This document shows, one piece after another, positions 54,128 to 62,449 of a stretch of DNA of 62,449 nucleotides. How positions within the stretch are numbered: position 1 is the stretch's first letter; each line of letters opens with the position of its first letter. Origin of the DNA: Porphyromonas circumdentaria (GTDB lineage: Bacteria > Bacteroidota > Bacteroidia > Bacteroidales > Porphyromonadaceae). The position numbers and the translations under genes were made by a program. The DNA is taken from positions 1 through 62,449 of the forward strand of contig NZ_FUXE01000014.1 in the NCBI RefSeq assembly GCF_900167105.1. Direction: 5' to 3'. The notes under the pieces were generated by a model. That model was given only the letters and a program-made list of their open reading frames with translations, was not told the origin of the DNA and searched no databases.

Positions 54128-56008
54128 CTAAGAACCTAACTCTGAAAGTTCCAACCAACGCATAGATTTTTCCTCCAACAAGGCAGAAAGCGTTTCATAC
54201 TCCCTACTCAGAATCAATAGGCGGTCGGAAGCGAGCATACCCGAAGACATCGTTTGAGAGAGCTCTGCAATCTTTTCTTCCAACTCGGCTACCTCAAATT
54301 CTAAGCGTTCAAACTCCTTTTCCTCCTTGTAAGAACGCTTCACTTTGCGCTCTTTGCGTTGCTCTTTCTCTTGCGACGAAGAAGAAGTTTTCTTCTCTTT
54401 TTCCTGTTCCAATTTAGTCGCTTCCAAGGTCTTTATCTGCTCTTTCCACTCCCTGTACTGGGAATAATTGCCAGGAAAATCCCGCACAATACCATCTCCC
54501 TCAAACACAAAAAGATGATCTACAAGAGCATCCATAAAGTAACGATCATGGCTAACGATGATAAGACATCCCTTAAACTCTCTTAAGTACTCTTCCAAAA
54601 CACCCAGAGTAATAAGATCAAGATCGTTGGTCGGCTCATCCAATATCAAGAAATTAGGAGATTGCACTAGCACGGTACAGAGGTAAAGGCGTCTTAGCTC
54701 CCCTCCGCTCAATTTCTCTATGGGAGTATATTGACGCTCTGGGGTAAAAAGAAACCTCGTCAGCATTTGAGAAGCCGAGATTGTTTTTTCTCCCTCTGGA
54801 AGCGATATATTATCGGCAATGTCTGTCATCACCTCTATCACTCGCTTATCAGGCAGAAAATTACCCCCTCTCTGACTGAAATAACCAAATCGGACCGTCT
54901 CTCCAACATCAAAAAAACCTTTGTCGGGTATTAACTCTCCCAACAAAAGTTTTAAGAAAGTGGTCTTGCCGACCCCATTAGGCCCTACAATTCCAAGTTT
55001 ATCATAGCGAGCAAAAGTGTACTCAAACCCCTTTAGGATAGCTTTTTCTCCAAAAGATAAACTAACACCTTGAGCAGAAAAAATTTTATTCCCCAAATGG
55101 ACTTTTCCTCCAGCAAGTTGAGGTCCCTGTTCCTCTTTTGGGGGAGTGATCAACTGTTGCAATTCATAGAAAGCATCTTTACGGGCTTTCTGCTTTCCTC
55201 CTCTTGCCTGTGGTTGCCGTCTCATCCACTCAAGTTCTCTGCGATAGAGATTGCTTGCTTTTTGCGCTGCTTCGCGCTCTGTTTCGAGACGCTCCACACG
55301 AAGCTCAAGATACCTTTCAAAACCACATTTATAGGAATAGACCTTAGTAGGTGTTAGCTCCATAAAAGAAGAGCAAACTCTATCTAGAAAATAACGGTCA
55401 TGTGTTATAAGTAAGAGGGAGAGTTTACTGCGAGAAAGATACTTTTCGAGCCACTCGATAACCTCTAAATCTAAGTGATTAGTAGGTTCGTCCAATATCA
55501 GTAAATCGGGAGATGTCAGTAAAACGCCAGCTAAAGCAACACGTTTCTGTTCTCCCCCAGAAAGAGAATCGACAGCACGAGACAAGTCGGGAATGGAAAG
55601 ACGGTGAAGGATTTCCTCTGCCTGACGTTCGTAATCCCAAGCCTGCAAAGCATCCATCTGAGGAAGTAGGTGTTCTATAGCGAGCGTATCCCCCCTCATA
55701 GAAGCTTTGTGCCACTCTCCTACCAGAGAAGCAACTTTATCTAATGGATTAAAACAAGCCTCCAAAATAGAGCTTCCCTCGGGAAATTGAGTTTTTTGCG
55801 GTAAATAAACAATCTTTATATCCCTACGCTTAGTTATAAAACCAGTATCTGGTGTTTCATCTCCCACCAAGATGCGCATCAAAGTAGTCTTACCTGTTCC
55901 ATTGGCAGCTATGAGCCCTACCTTTTCTCCCTCTTCTATCGAAAAGGATATGTTAGAAAAAAGAAGTCTATCTCCATAGGCCTTTGAAATCTGATCTACC
56001 TGCAACAT
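54128..56008 (-). CDS. ABC-F family ATPase (Uup-like)
   Basis: 626 residues, soluble: two ATPase domains joined by a linker. Domain 1 has Walker A AANGTGKTT and signature LSGGEQKRVALAG with LLILDEPTNHLD; domain 2 has GPNGVGKTT, LSGGELRRLYLCT and FLILDEPTNDLD. The inter-domain linker contains the basic RQPQARGGKQKARKD; a highly charged C-terminal coiled coil (about 530-626) is Uup-like. ABC-F proteins act on ribosomes rather than as membrane transporters; Uup also binds DNA junctions. Follows the transglycosylase gene after 21 bases. Confidence 0.93.
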   Translation of the reverse strand: MLQVDQISKAYGDRLLFSNISFSIEEGEKVGLIAANGTGKTTLMRILVGDETPDTGFITKRRDIKIVYLPQKTQFPEGSSILEACFNPLDKVASLVGEWHKASMRGDTLAIEHLLPQMDALQAWDYERQAEEILHRLSIPDLSRAVDSLSGGEQKRVALAGVLLTSPDLLILDEPTNHLDLEVIEWLEKYLSRSKLSLLLITHDRYFLDRVCSSFMELTPTKVYSYKCGFERYLELRVERLETEREAAQKASNLYRRELEWMRRQPQARGGKQKARKDAFYELQQLITPPKEEQGPQLAGGKVHLGNKIFSAQGVSLSFGEKAILKGFEYTFARYDKLGIVGPNGVGKTTFLKLLLGELIPDKGFFDVGETVRFGYFSQRGGNFLPDKRVIEVMTDIADNISLPEGEKTISASQMLTRFLFTPERQYTPIEKLSGGELRRLYLCTVLVQSPNFLILDEPTNDLDLITLGVLEEYLREFKGCLIIVSHDRYFMDALVDHLFVFEGDGIVRDFPGNYSQYREWKEQIKTLEATKLEQEKEKKTSSSSQEKEQRKERKVKRSYKEEKEFERLEFEVAELEEKIAELSQTMSSGMLASDRLLILSREYETLSALLEEKSMRWLELSELGS

Positions 56009-56029
56009 AAAAGATTGTAAAAAGGATTT

Positions 56030-56872
56030 CTACTCTGTAGCCCAAACTTCATCGGCATAACTTTGAGCATGCTTAAGTAGTTTGGTTATGTAATTAATAG
56101 TGTGCTTACCATTAAAACTCCCATATCGTATTCCTTGGGTCGAGTAATACTTCTTTTCCGACATCTTCAGGATATAGGGTACGACCTCCTCCCATTTTAG
56201 GGGATTTGCCCCATAGTACTCTGCCACCTTTTGGGCATCGGTAATATGCCCTGGACCACTTACATAGGAAGCTATTATAAAGAGCATCTTATCGTGAAAA
56301 TCGGGAATCGCAGAAAAATATTTTTCTAACGACTGTATACAGCGGACAGAGGCATCTACCGCATTTTTGGGATTCTTAATTTGAGTTCGACTATATCCAA
56401 AGCGACGTGCGGTAGCAGGGATAATACCCATCAATCCTCCCCGTACAGAGGGGCGAAAGCCCGACTCAAGCTTTGCGATAGCTGCAAGAATAGTCCAATC
56501 CCACGATAATTTCTCGGCTCCTTTTATAAAAAGGGAGTCGTAAGAAGATATTTTTACCTTTTGTGTTGTAGGGGTTTCCCTTTCCAAAAATGTATAAGGG
56601 AAAAGAAAAGAAAGAGAGTCTTTTCGAAAATCGGGTACCTCTTTCCTCTGAAAGGCAACACTATCTTCTGCAGGAATAGTGGAAGTTTTTCCGAATCTAT
56701 CAGAAGATTGATTTACGAACTCTGAGAAGTTTTTTCTATTAGCAGCAAGGGTACTCATGGGCAGTATCACTACACTTAGAGTCCCTAACAAAAGCAATCC
56801 CTCAGGCCAAAAAGATTTTAGCCCGAAGAGATTCTTTCTTTTCCAAAAATCTATTATCCATCTCTTCATCAT
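56030..56872 (-). CDS. Membrane-bound lytic transglycosylase (SLT domain)
   Basis: 280 residues from MMKRWIIDFWKRKN. N-terminal hydrophobic anchor or signal (about 24-44; LLLLGTLSVVILPMSTLA), a linker, then the SLT domain (about 110-265): LSWDWTILAAIAKLESGF with the catalytic Glu, VRGGLMGIIPATARRFG, NAVDASVRCIQSLEKYF, FIIASYVSGPGHITDAQ. The usual GLMQ is GLMG here. It cleaves peptidoglycan glycan strands in the periplasm, as MltF/MltE-type enzymes do. The open frame extends to a TTG abutting the rlmD stop, but ATG 56872 (or 56869) is preferred. Confidence 0.9.
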   Translation of the reverse strand: MMKRWIIDFWKRKNLFGLKSFWPEGLLLLGTLSVVILPMSTLAANRKNFSEFVNQSSDRFGKTSTIPAEDSVAFQRKEVPDFRKDSLSFLFPYTFLERETPTTQKVKISSYDSLFIKGAEKLSWDWTILAAIAKLESGFRPSVRGGLMGIIPATARRFGYSRTQIKNPKNAVDASVRCIQSLEKYFSAIPDFHDKMLFIIASYVSGPGHITDAQKVAEYYGANPLKWEEVVPYILKMSEKKYYSTQGIRYGSFNGKHTINYITKLLKHAQSYADEVWATE

Positions 56873-56893
56873 AGATAATAAACAGTTAAACAA

Positions 56894-58321
56894 TCACATA
56901 TGTTCCAGTAAAAGAACATTTTCCACATGATGTGTATGTGGGAACATGTCTACAGGTTGTGAAACCACGGCTTTGTAGCCACCCTCAACCAGCAGAGCCA
57001 CATCCCTTGCCTGAGTAGCAGGATTGCAACTAACATAAACGATGCGAGCAGGGGCTGTACGTAACAATGTCTTTATAACATCGGGGTGCATTCCCGCACG
57101 AGGAGGATCGGTTATCACCACGTCTGGCCACCCTTCCCGAGCAATAAAGTCATCAGTTAGCAGGTCTTTCATATCGCCTGCATAAAAGATTGTATTATCG
57201 ATGCTATTGATAGAGCTATTGAGCTTTGCATCCTCTATCGCTTCTGGCACATACTCTATACCCACCACCTTACGAGCTTTACGAGCTACGAAATTGGCAA
57301 TAGTACCAGTACCCGTATAGAGATCATAAACCACCTCTGTACCTTGCAGTCCTGCCAAATCACGCGCCACGCTATAAAGAGTGTAAGCTTGCTTACTGTT
57401 GGTCTGATAGAAAGACTTCGGGTCTACTCTAAAAGTGAGGTCTTCCATCTGCTCCTCTATATAAGGCTTACCGTGGAAAGTGTATACGTCGAGATCTCCG
57501 ATTGTATCATTACACTTCGTATTAATGACGTAGAGCAATGAAGTTATTTGGGGAAAGCGGGTAATTATGGCATTTAGGAGGGTCTCCCGATCCTCTTTTG
57601 TCTCTTGTGCAAAAGCGACAAGTACCATTATATCGCCTGTCGAGGCTGTACGTATCATTAAGGTACGCATAACTCCCTGCTGCTCTCTAAGATCAAAAAA
57701 GGGATAACGCTCTATACGCTCCTTACAGAAATTCCCCACAAAATTGCGGATATCATCACTCAAATCAGAGCCTAAGTAGCAATGCTCCAAGTCTAAGACT
57801 TTATCAAACTTGCCAGGGATGTGGAAACCTAAGCCTGCTCGTTCTGCATCGGTCAGAGTATCGGGAAGAGAAAGCATTTCGGCATCAGTTATCCACCTGC
57901 GGTTACTGAATGTGAACTCCAACTTGTTTCTATACGAATAAACCTCCGTAGAGGGGAGTATGGGGCGATGCTCGGCAATAGGCACTTTGGCGATGCGCTC
58001 CATGGCATCACGCACTTGCGTATCTTTTGCTTTCAACTGTTCCTCATAGGGAAGATGCTGCCACTTACACCCTCCACAGATACCGAAGTGCATGCAGCGA
58101 GGAGTGATACGTATGATAGAGGGCTCTTTCAAGGCTACGATGCGCCCCTCTGCATAGTTCTTTTTCTTACGAACTATCTGTACGGAGCATCGGTCGCCAG
58201 GTACTCCGAAGGGAATAAAAATCACCATTTCATCCCAGTAAGCAATAGACTGTCCCTCCGCTGCAATACGATCAATAACAATATCCTCTAAGAGAGGCAA
58301 AGGTTTCTTATTACGTGCCAC
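56894..58321 (-). CDS. rlmD: 23S rRNA (uracil1939-C5)-methyltransferase RlmD-like
   Basis: TrmA-family enzyme, 475 residues: N-terminal TRAM domain (about 8-66), an iron-sulphur site with Cys76, Cys82 and Cys85 (CMHFGICGGCKWQH) plus a Cys in LEHCYLGSD, then the methyltransferase domain with VYDLYTGTGTIANFVA, TDPPRAGMHPDV and the catalytic Cys in YVSCNPATQARD. Intact cluster cysteines favour RlmD over TrmA or RlmC. glmM precedes by 11 bases and the transglycosylase follows. Confidence 0.92.
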   Translation of the reverse strand: MARNKKPLPLLEDIVIDRIAAEGQSIAYWDEMVIFIPFGVPGDRCSVQIVRKKKNYAEGRIVALKEPSIIRITPRCMHFGICGGCKWQHLPYEEQLKAKDTQVRDAMERIAKVPIAEHRPILPSTEVYSYRNKLEFTFSNRRWITDAEMLSLPDTLTDAERAGLGFHIPGKFDKVLDLEHCYLGSDLSDDIRNFVGNFCKERIERYPFFDLREQQGVMRTLMIRTASTGDIMVLVAFAQETKEDRETLLNAIITRFPQITSLLYVINTKCNDTIGDLDVYTFHGKPYIEEQMEDLTFRVDPKSFYQTNSKQAYTLYSVARDLAGLQGTEVVYDLYTGTGTIANFVARKARKVVGIEYVPEAIEDAKLNSSINSIDNTIFYAGDMKDLLTDDFIAREGWPDVVITDPPRAGMHPDVIKTLLRTAPARIVYVSCNPATQARDVALLVEGGYKAVVSQPVDMFPHTHHVENVLLLEHM

Positions 58322-58332
58322 GCGTGCTCTGC

Positions 58333-59724
58333 TTATTTCAACAAACTCAAAACAACCTCTCTGAATCGATCGGCCAAATGATCTGCGGCTTCTTGCGAAG
58401 AGGCCTCGGTATAAATACGGATAATAGGTTCTGTATTACTGGGGCGAATATGCACCCAAGAAGATTCAAAATCTATTTTTACCCCATCAATGGTATTGGG
58501 TGTATGCTCTGCGTAGAGTTTTTCCACCTCATGCAGTAACGCCCGTACGTCGGTAGCCTCTGGAAGATCGGCACGTTGCTTGCTCATGAAATAGTCGGGA
58601 TACTCGGCACGCAAGGCACTTACGCTCTTTTTCTTTTTAGCAAGAAGCGTTAAGAAAAGGGCTATACCCAAGAGTGCGTCTCTACCTGCATGGAGTTTAG
58701 GGAAAATAACCCCTCCGTTGCCTTCCCCCCCGATAAGAGCAGAGGTCTCTTTCATCTTGGTAACCACGTTTACCTCCCCAACGGCTGCTGCCGAATATAC
58801 TCCACGCCCGTTTCTCTCGGTAACATCGCGCAAAGCTCTCGTTGAACTCAAATTAGAAACCGTATTACCCCCACCATGAAACTCTAATAAATAGTCTGCC
58901 ACAGCTACCAAAGTATACTCCTCTCCAAAGGGGTCTCCCTTTTCATCTATGATAGCCAGTCTATCGACGTCTGGGTCTACCGAAAAGCCTACATCGGCTC
59001 TGTTTGTTCTAACCGTGTCTGAGAGCTCTGTCAAATGGTGAGGAAGAGGCTCTGGATTGTGGGCAAAATCTCCCGTAGGTTCGTCAAAGAGGGGGAATAT
59101 AACTTCCACCCCCAATTTACGCAGTAAGTAAGGTACTGCTATTCCTCCAACGGAGTTGATACTATCGAAAGCAACTCGAAAACCTGCCGTGCGAATAGCC
59201 TCTACATCGACCTCTTCCAGCTCAAGTATCTTCTGGCAGTGTGCTTCGAGATAGTCTCCCGAGGTAACTACACCCATATTTTCTACCGTAACATAGGTGA
59301 AAGCCTCCTCCTCGGCAATAGCAAGAACGGCTCTGCCCTCTGCATCGGAGAGAAACTCTCCATTACCGCCCAAGAGTTTTAAGGCATTCCACTGCTTGGG
59401 ATTATGGCTTGCCGTTATGATAATACCTCCTTGAGCCTTATACCCTATTACAGCCATCTCGGTAGTAGGGGTAGTAGCAAGGTCTATGTCTATCACATCG
59501 CACCCAATAGCTACTAGCGTACCTGTAACGATACGACGTACCATATCTCCAGATATACGAGCATCTCGCCCCACCACAATAAGCGGTTTTTCCAAACCAG
59601 ATTGCTTTTTTATAAATGTAGCATAAGCTGCTGTAAAGCGAGTTATGGAGAGCGGATTCAATCCCTCCTGTACAGAACCTCCTATGGTACCTCGAATACC
59701 AGAAATAGATTTTATTAACGACAT
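58333..59724 (-). CDS. glmM: Phosphoglucosamine mutase
   Basis: Converts glucosamine 6-phosphate to the 1-phosphate for UDP-GlcNAc, needed for peptidoglycan and lipid A. 463 residues: N-terminal ISGIRGTIGG, phosphoserine loop TASHNP (Ser106), metal loop DPDVDR, sugar loop GGEGNGGVIFP, and phosphate loop RPSNTEPIIRIYTEA. Ser in the GEGN/GG sugar-binding loop is not definitive, so phosphomannomutase/phosphoglucomutase activity is possible. It links to the lipid A gene lpxB through UDP-GlcNAc. rlmD follows after 11 bases. Confidence 0.92.
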   Translation of the reverse strand: MSLIKSISGIRGTIGGSVQEGLNPLSITRFTAAYATFIKKQSGLEKPLIVVGRDARISGDMVRRIVTGTLVAIGCDVIDIDLATTPTTEMAVIGYKAQGGIIITASHNPKQWNALKLLGGNGEFLSDAEGRAVLAIAEEEAFTYVTVENMGVVTSGDYLEAHCQKILELEEVDVEAIRTAGFRVAFDSINSVGGIAVPYLLRKLGVEVIFPLFDEPTGDFAHNPEPLPHHLTELSDTVRTNRADVGFSVDPDVDRLAIIDEKGDPFGEEYTLVAVADYLLEFHGGGNTVSNLSSTRALRDVTERNGRGVYSAAAVGEVNVVTKMKETSALIGGEGNGGVIFPKLHAGRDALLGIALFLTLLAKKKKSVSALRAEYPDYFMSKQRADLPEATDVRALLHEVEKLYAEHTPNTIDGVKIDFESSWVHIRPSNTEPIIRIYTEASSQEAADHLADRFREVVLSLLK

Positions 59725-59840
59725 GATTTATTTACAAGATCTTTCACCCCTCCTTTAACCCTCTTCGGTCTCGAAAGGGCAAAGAGAAGATAAGTTTATA
59801 TCTTATGGTATCTAATGATTGGGCTACCCAAAAAGCCCTA

Positions 59841-60446
59841 TCAAAACTTTGAAAACTCGTAGCGCACCTCTTCGCAAAACATAGAAATACCCGCCTCATA
59901 GTTCATCTCTGGACCTATGGAAAATGGTATAATCAAGCGCACTTTAGCCCCGTTGCCCAAGAGACTCATAGGGAACGCAAGCCCCTCGCACATGAGGGAG
60001 TTCAAACTTGAGGAGGGCGCAGATGGCAACTTTATAAAGTGCAAAGCCCCTCTATTGTACCGATCTACATACAAAAACTCTGTGTCTTGATAGCCCCCAT
60101 TGGAGAGGTTGTCAAAAGAGAATTCCTTTTTCTCTTTGAACATGTACCCTCTCATGCGCACATTAACACGCGTCTTCTCGGGAATAGCAAGCTCCCCCCC
60201 TTTGTCAAGTACACACATATAGAGGTTGTTCCTAAACTTGTAGTAAACATCGGGTTTAAACTCTTGCTGTCCCTCTCTCGCTTCTTCTACCGTAATGCCG
60301 TTGGAGCGAATAAAGTTATCAATAGCCTTTTCCTCTTCTCGAAGCAGTTCCGTCAAAGATTTTATCTCTTTCTCTTTCTTGCACGATAAGAGTAGCGGAG
60401 CAAAAAGTATAGAAACAAAGAACAGTATGGGGAATGTTCGTTTCAT
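59841..60446 (-). CDS. DUF4827-type lipoprotein
   Basis: 201 residues from MKRTFPILFFVSILF, with a lipoprotein signal ending LLLSC (Cys22). The remainder, LREEEKAIDNFIRSNGITVE, VRMRGYMFKEKKEFSFDNLS, GLAFPMSLLGNGAKVRLIIP, resembles a divergent FKBP fold as seen in DUF4827 proteins of Bacteroidota. An 8-codon longer start (ATG 60470) exists, but MKRTF gives the canonical short n-region. Starts 37 bases after nrnA. Related in build to the FKBP lipoprotein at 3433; function unknown. Confidence 0.82.
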   Translation of the reverse strand: MKRTFPILFFVSILFAPLLLSCKKEKEIKSLTELLREEEKAIDNFIRSNGITVEEAREGQQEFKPDVYYKFRNNLYMCVLDKGGELAIPEKTRVNVRMRGYMFKEKKEFSFDNLSNGGYQDTEFLYVDRYNRGALHFIKLPSAPSSSLNSLMCEGLAFPMSLLGNGAKVRLIIPFSIGPEMNYEAGISMFCEEVRYEFSKF

Positions 60447-60483
60447 TTTCAAAGCAATAGAAGCATTCATAAAAACTGTATTA

Positions 60484-61545
60484 TCATTTATTTTGTGCAG
60501 TGTGATGTTCTCTCATGTAGGCAAGAAAAAGAGCCACAGCCTCATCCAAAGTAGCACCTGGCATCTCTCCGCCCGAAGCATTTTTATGTCCTCCACCTCC
60601 ATAGCAGTGGCGGGAAAGCTCATTAACAGGGATATTCCCGACAGATCGCAAGGATATCTTAATCCCCTCATCTACCGTCTCTCTAAAAAAGGCAGAGCAG
60701 GTTATACCCTCGATATCCAAAGGTTTATTGACCATACCATCCGTATCTCCAGTAGAAACCTCAAAGTGCTCCAACTCCTCCAACGAAAGAGTAAAGTAAG
60801 CAGCATTAATATCTCTGCATACTTGCACCTTTTCATAGAGGATATACCCCTCAAGACGTTGACGTTTCTCCTTAAAGTTATGAAAGACTTTGTCTATAAT
60901 CAAATCTTTATCGGCACCACAGCGCAAAAGAGCTGCGACGAGCTCATAAAGTTCGGGAGAAGAAGAATTGTGATTAAATAGCCCTGTATCGGTCATAATC
61001 CCCGTTAGAAGGGCTGTCGCCACCTCCTTAGTAATAGCACCAGCATCTTTTGTTCCTAAATACAGACGTGCCAATACCTCCGCCGTAGCCGAGGCTTCGG
61101 GACAACTCCACTGCCAATCAAACTCATCAAAGGGATCTAAGTGATGGTCTATCATAAGTACAGGAACAGTGTGGAGAGACAAGGCGCGACGCAAACGCTC
61201 TTCAAGATTTTTCCCTACTCGATACAGAGCGTTGAAATCGAGGCATATAAACAAATCGGCACTCCTTAGAGCCTCATCAATCTGATCGCCATGCTCTTCT
61301 TCTAAAAGTATATGCTCTACCTCTGGCAACCACAAAAGATTGCTCGGTACACTACCCGACATAACCACAGAAGCCTCTATACCTTTTTGCTCCAAGATAA
61401 GGCGCATGGCAAGCGTACTTCCTACCGAATCTCCATCTGGAGATCTGTGCCCGAATAAAACTACTCTATGCGCTTTTTCCAAAAAGGCACTTAATTTCTC
61501 CCAAGCCTCTCGATAGTTTCTGTTAGATACTGTTATCATAGTCAT
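60484..61545 (-). CDS. nrnA: DHH-family nanoRNase / pAp phosphatase
   Basis: 353 residues. DHH domain with VVLFGHRSPDGDSVGSTLAM (His33, Asp37, Asp39), LFICLDFNALYRVG, VLMIDHHLDPFDEF (DHH triad) and TGIMTDTGLFNH; DHHA1 domain with CSAFFRE and the substrate loop HCYGGGGHKNASGG. NrnA degrades 2-5-mer RNAs and removes 3'-phosphate from pAp. A -7 box TACTTTTG (minus, 61558-61551) with TTTA 19 bases upstream falls inside the longer open frame, so the start must be ATG 61545 or 61539, with an almost leaderless transcript. Confidence 0.92.
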   Translation of the reverse strand: MTMITVSNRNYREAWEKLSAFLEKAHRVVLFGHRSPDGDSVGSTLAMRLILEQKGIEASVVMSGSVPSNLLWLPEVEHILLEEEHGDQIDEALRSADLFICLDFNALYRVGKNLEERLRRALSLHTVPVLMIDHHLDPFDEFDWQWSCPEASATAEVLARLYLGTKDAGAITKEVATALLTGIMTDTGLFNHNSSSPELYELVAALLRCGADKDLIIDKVFHNFKEKRQRLEGYILYEKVQVCRDINAAYFTLSLEELEHFEVSTGDTDGMVNKPLDIEGITCSAFFRETVDEGIKISLRSVGNIPVNELSRHCYGGGGHKNASGGEMPGATLDEAVALFLAYMREHHTAQNK

Positions 61546-61550
61546 CGGGG

Positions 61551-61581
61551 CAAAAGTAGTACTTTTTACGCCTTCTATAAA
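61551..61581 (-). promoter_or_regulatory. Putative nrnA promoter
   Basis: On the minus strand TTTA (61581-61578), 19 bases, TACTTTTG (61558-61551). It places the transcript start at about the nrnA ATG. Confidence 0.5.
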
Positions 61582-62121
61582 CATATCGAAAGAAAAACAC
61601 CTAATTCAAAGAGACAAATCTCCTGCATCTCAAAGTATACACTACCGTACAGGAAGCCCGCTTTACAGGCTACTTTAGATGGGGGAAAACTTATGGCATC
61701 TGTCCAAAGAAGAGAGCTTTATAGGGCTTATGATAGTTTTAGAGAAAATATCCCTCTGCAAAAAAATTCCATCCTCCTAAGCAAAAGTTCAAAAGCACCA
61801 AAGAAAAAGTTGTTTTTCTCTGGAACAATTCTCTATTTGCAGATTGCATATATATATTTTCAAATTGAATATACATATATGCAGATTGCAAATACATATA
61901 TTTAGATTGCAAATATAGAATTACTCCTAAGCAAATCAATTTATACTACTTAACGAACTGTTTTTTGCCTCTATCTGAATAAGTTTTTCTCAAAACTCTC
62001 CCCCCTCGTCAACTGCTCCAATTTCTTTACATCTTCTTTATGCTGATATACCTAAGAAAAGAATTTGGTGCTACATCGAGGAATATTTCTCCAATGCTCT
62101 AAAGTTTGATCCCATATCAGT
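61582..62121. other. Intergenic region between nrnA and the IS30 element
   Basis: 540 bases, AT-rich. It contains copy 3 of the interspersed repeat (61823-61926). From about 61970 to 62121 several short frames on the minus strand look slightly protein-like but are broken by stops, so this may be decayed coding sequence next to the insertion element; I cannot support a gene. Confidence 0.5.
61823..61926. repeat. AT-rich interspersed repeat, copy 3
   Basis: Starts GAACAATTCTCTATTTGCAG as in copy 1, continues ATTGCATATATATTTTCAAA then TTGAATATACATATATGCAG, with further AGATTGCAAATA units, and ends ATAGAATTACTC as in copy 2. The inner units are the complement-like arrangement (GCAGATTGCA in place of TTCAATCTGC), so the copies differ by rearrangement of short units while the outer ends are constant. 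Confidence 0.85.
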
Positions 62122-62165
62122 GGTGTATTTTCCAGTAGTAAGTGCAACGCAAATAGAAAGAATAT

Positions 62166-62191
62166 CCCCAGAGGGGCTAGCCCCTCTGGGG
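62166..62191. terminator. 26-base perfect palindrome upstream of the transposase
   Basis: Arm CCCCAGAGGGGCT and its exact complement AGCCCCTCTGGGG, extended by a further TA/AT pair step outward. GC-rich against an AT-rich background. In many insertion sequences such a hairpin near the left end stops incoming transcripts from reaching the transposase or hides its start site; here that role is inferred from place and shape. Confidence 0.7.
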
Positions 62192-62221
62192 ATGGGCGTC
62201 AAAGATTATATTTGCGTGAAT

Positions 62222-62449
62222 ATGAAAAAATACAACCATTTGAGCCGAGAGCAAAGGTACACAATAGATCGGCTACTACAACAAAAGAAATCTTATTCTT
62301 TCATCGCTCAAACCATTGGTGTCTCAACCAGCACCGTCTCTCGAGAAGTCAAACGCAACAAAACGGCAAGAGGAAGATACTCCTGCCATGCAGCACATAT
62401 GTATGCTACAGAGCGTAAGGAGTGGCGTTGCTATCCGAGGAAATTCACG
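62222..62449 (+). CDS. IS30-family transposase, N-terminal part (3' end outside window)
   Basis: 76 codons to the window end: MKKYNHLSREQRYTIDRLLQ then QKKSYSFIAQTIGVSTSTVS and REVKRNKTARGRYSCHAAHM. This is the IS30-type helix-turn-helix (L-x-x-E-Q-R-Y-x-I, IAxxIGVSxSTVSREVKRN) that binds the terminal repeats. The DDE catalytic domain would follow outside. IS4351 of Bacteroides belongs to the same family. The frame stays open upstream of the ATG, but homology starts here and the -7 box at 62207-62214 leaves almost no leader. Confidence 0.9.
   Translation, partial: MKKYNHLSREQRYTIDRLLQQKKSYSFIAQTIGVSTSTVSREVKRNKTARGRYSCHAAHMYATERKEWRCYPRKFT

Larger units (their letters stand above)
62122..62449 (+). 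mobile_element. Left part of an IS30-family insertion sequence (cut by window end)
   Basis: Defined by the transposase start at 62222. The left end cannot be fixed without the right inverted repeat; a terminal-repeat-like stretch with AAGTGCAAC lies at 62140-62148, so the border is probably between 62122 and 62145. A perfect 26-base palindrome (62166-62191) and a -7 box TATATTTG (62207-62214) precede the transposase. Confidence 0.65.

Noticed and set aside
61970-62121. Possible pseudogene on the minus strand beside the IS30 element
   Set aside because: Three frames each give 15-25 protein-like residues but are broken by stops; evidence is too thin to call a gene.

Overview
The window looks like a chromosome segment of an anaerobic, asaccharolytic-type member of the Bacteroidota, most likely Porphyromonas or a close relative. 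The basis is: a type IX secretion gene (porQ) joined to cmk and ispH in the order I recall for Porphyromonas gingivalis; three large secreted leucine-rich-repeat proteins with type IX C-terminal sorting domains; Omp28/DUF6029/DUF3822/DUF4827 families restricted to this phylum; MenA (menaquinone); and repeated promoters of the Bacteroidota type (TTTG or TTG, 19-22 bases, TAnnTTTG). The species is not named by the sequence. No rRNA, tRNA or CRISPR array was seen.

Layout. 1-587: the tail of a mobilization relaxase and a short boundary region, probably the edge of an integrated mobile element. 588-8811 (minus): ispE, lpxB, surE, an FKBP lipoprotein, glyS, an orphan ThiF/MoeB-like E1 protein, rmuC and a YqhD-like alcohol dehydrogenase. 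9371-11974 (plus): a TonB-dependent receptor behind an operator-like nested inverted repeat. 12179-23534 (minus): a TlpA-type lipoprotein and three InlJ-like leucine-rich-repeat proteins, with rho sitting between the first and second. 23998-27801 (minus): a three-gene MBOAT plus two-SGNH-hydrolase cassette, probably for O-acetylation of a surface or wall glycan. 28612-31218: porQ-cmk-ispH. 31287-34848: lysC, menA, ftsE and a quinone-reductase-like flavoprotein. 34956-39535: gyrA, a TPR protein and a beta-barrel protein. 39884-42990: a thioredoxin / DUF6029 / Omp28 operon. 43797-51049 (plus): a C69 dipeptidase, rfbA-rfbB, hflX, then a membrane-anchored protein, DUF3822 and rsmD. 51239-61545 (minus): cls, a LolC/E-like permease, an ABC-F ATPase, a lytic transglycosylase, rlmD, glmM, a DUF4827 lipoprotein and nrnA. 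62122-62449: the start of an IS30-family insertion sequence cut by the window end.

Most of the window is housekeeping (envelope lipid A, isoprenoid, peptidoglycan precursor, rRNA modification, DNA topology). The accessory interest lies in (i) the three secreted modular LRR proteins, whose LRR block plus conserved closing segment recurs about seven times; (ii) the O-acetylation cassette next to them; (iii) an AT-rich interspersed repeat of about 100 bases found in three separate intergenic gaps; (iv) the operator-like region before the TonB receptor; and (v) mobile-element fragments at both window ends. Gene starts were moved from the longest open frame wherever a family N-terminus, a lipoprotein signal, a promoter or a stop/start overlap argued for it.
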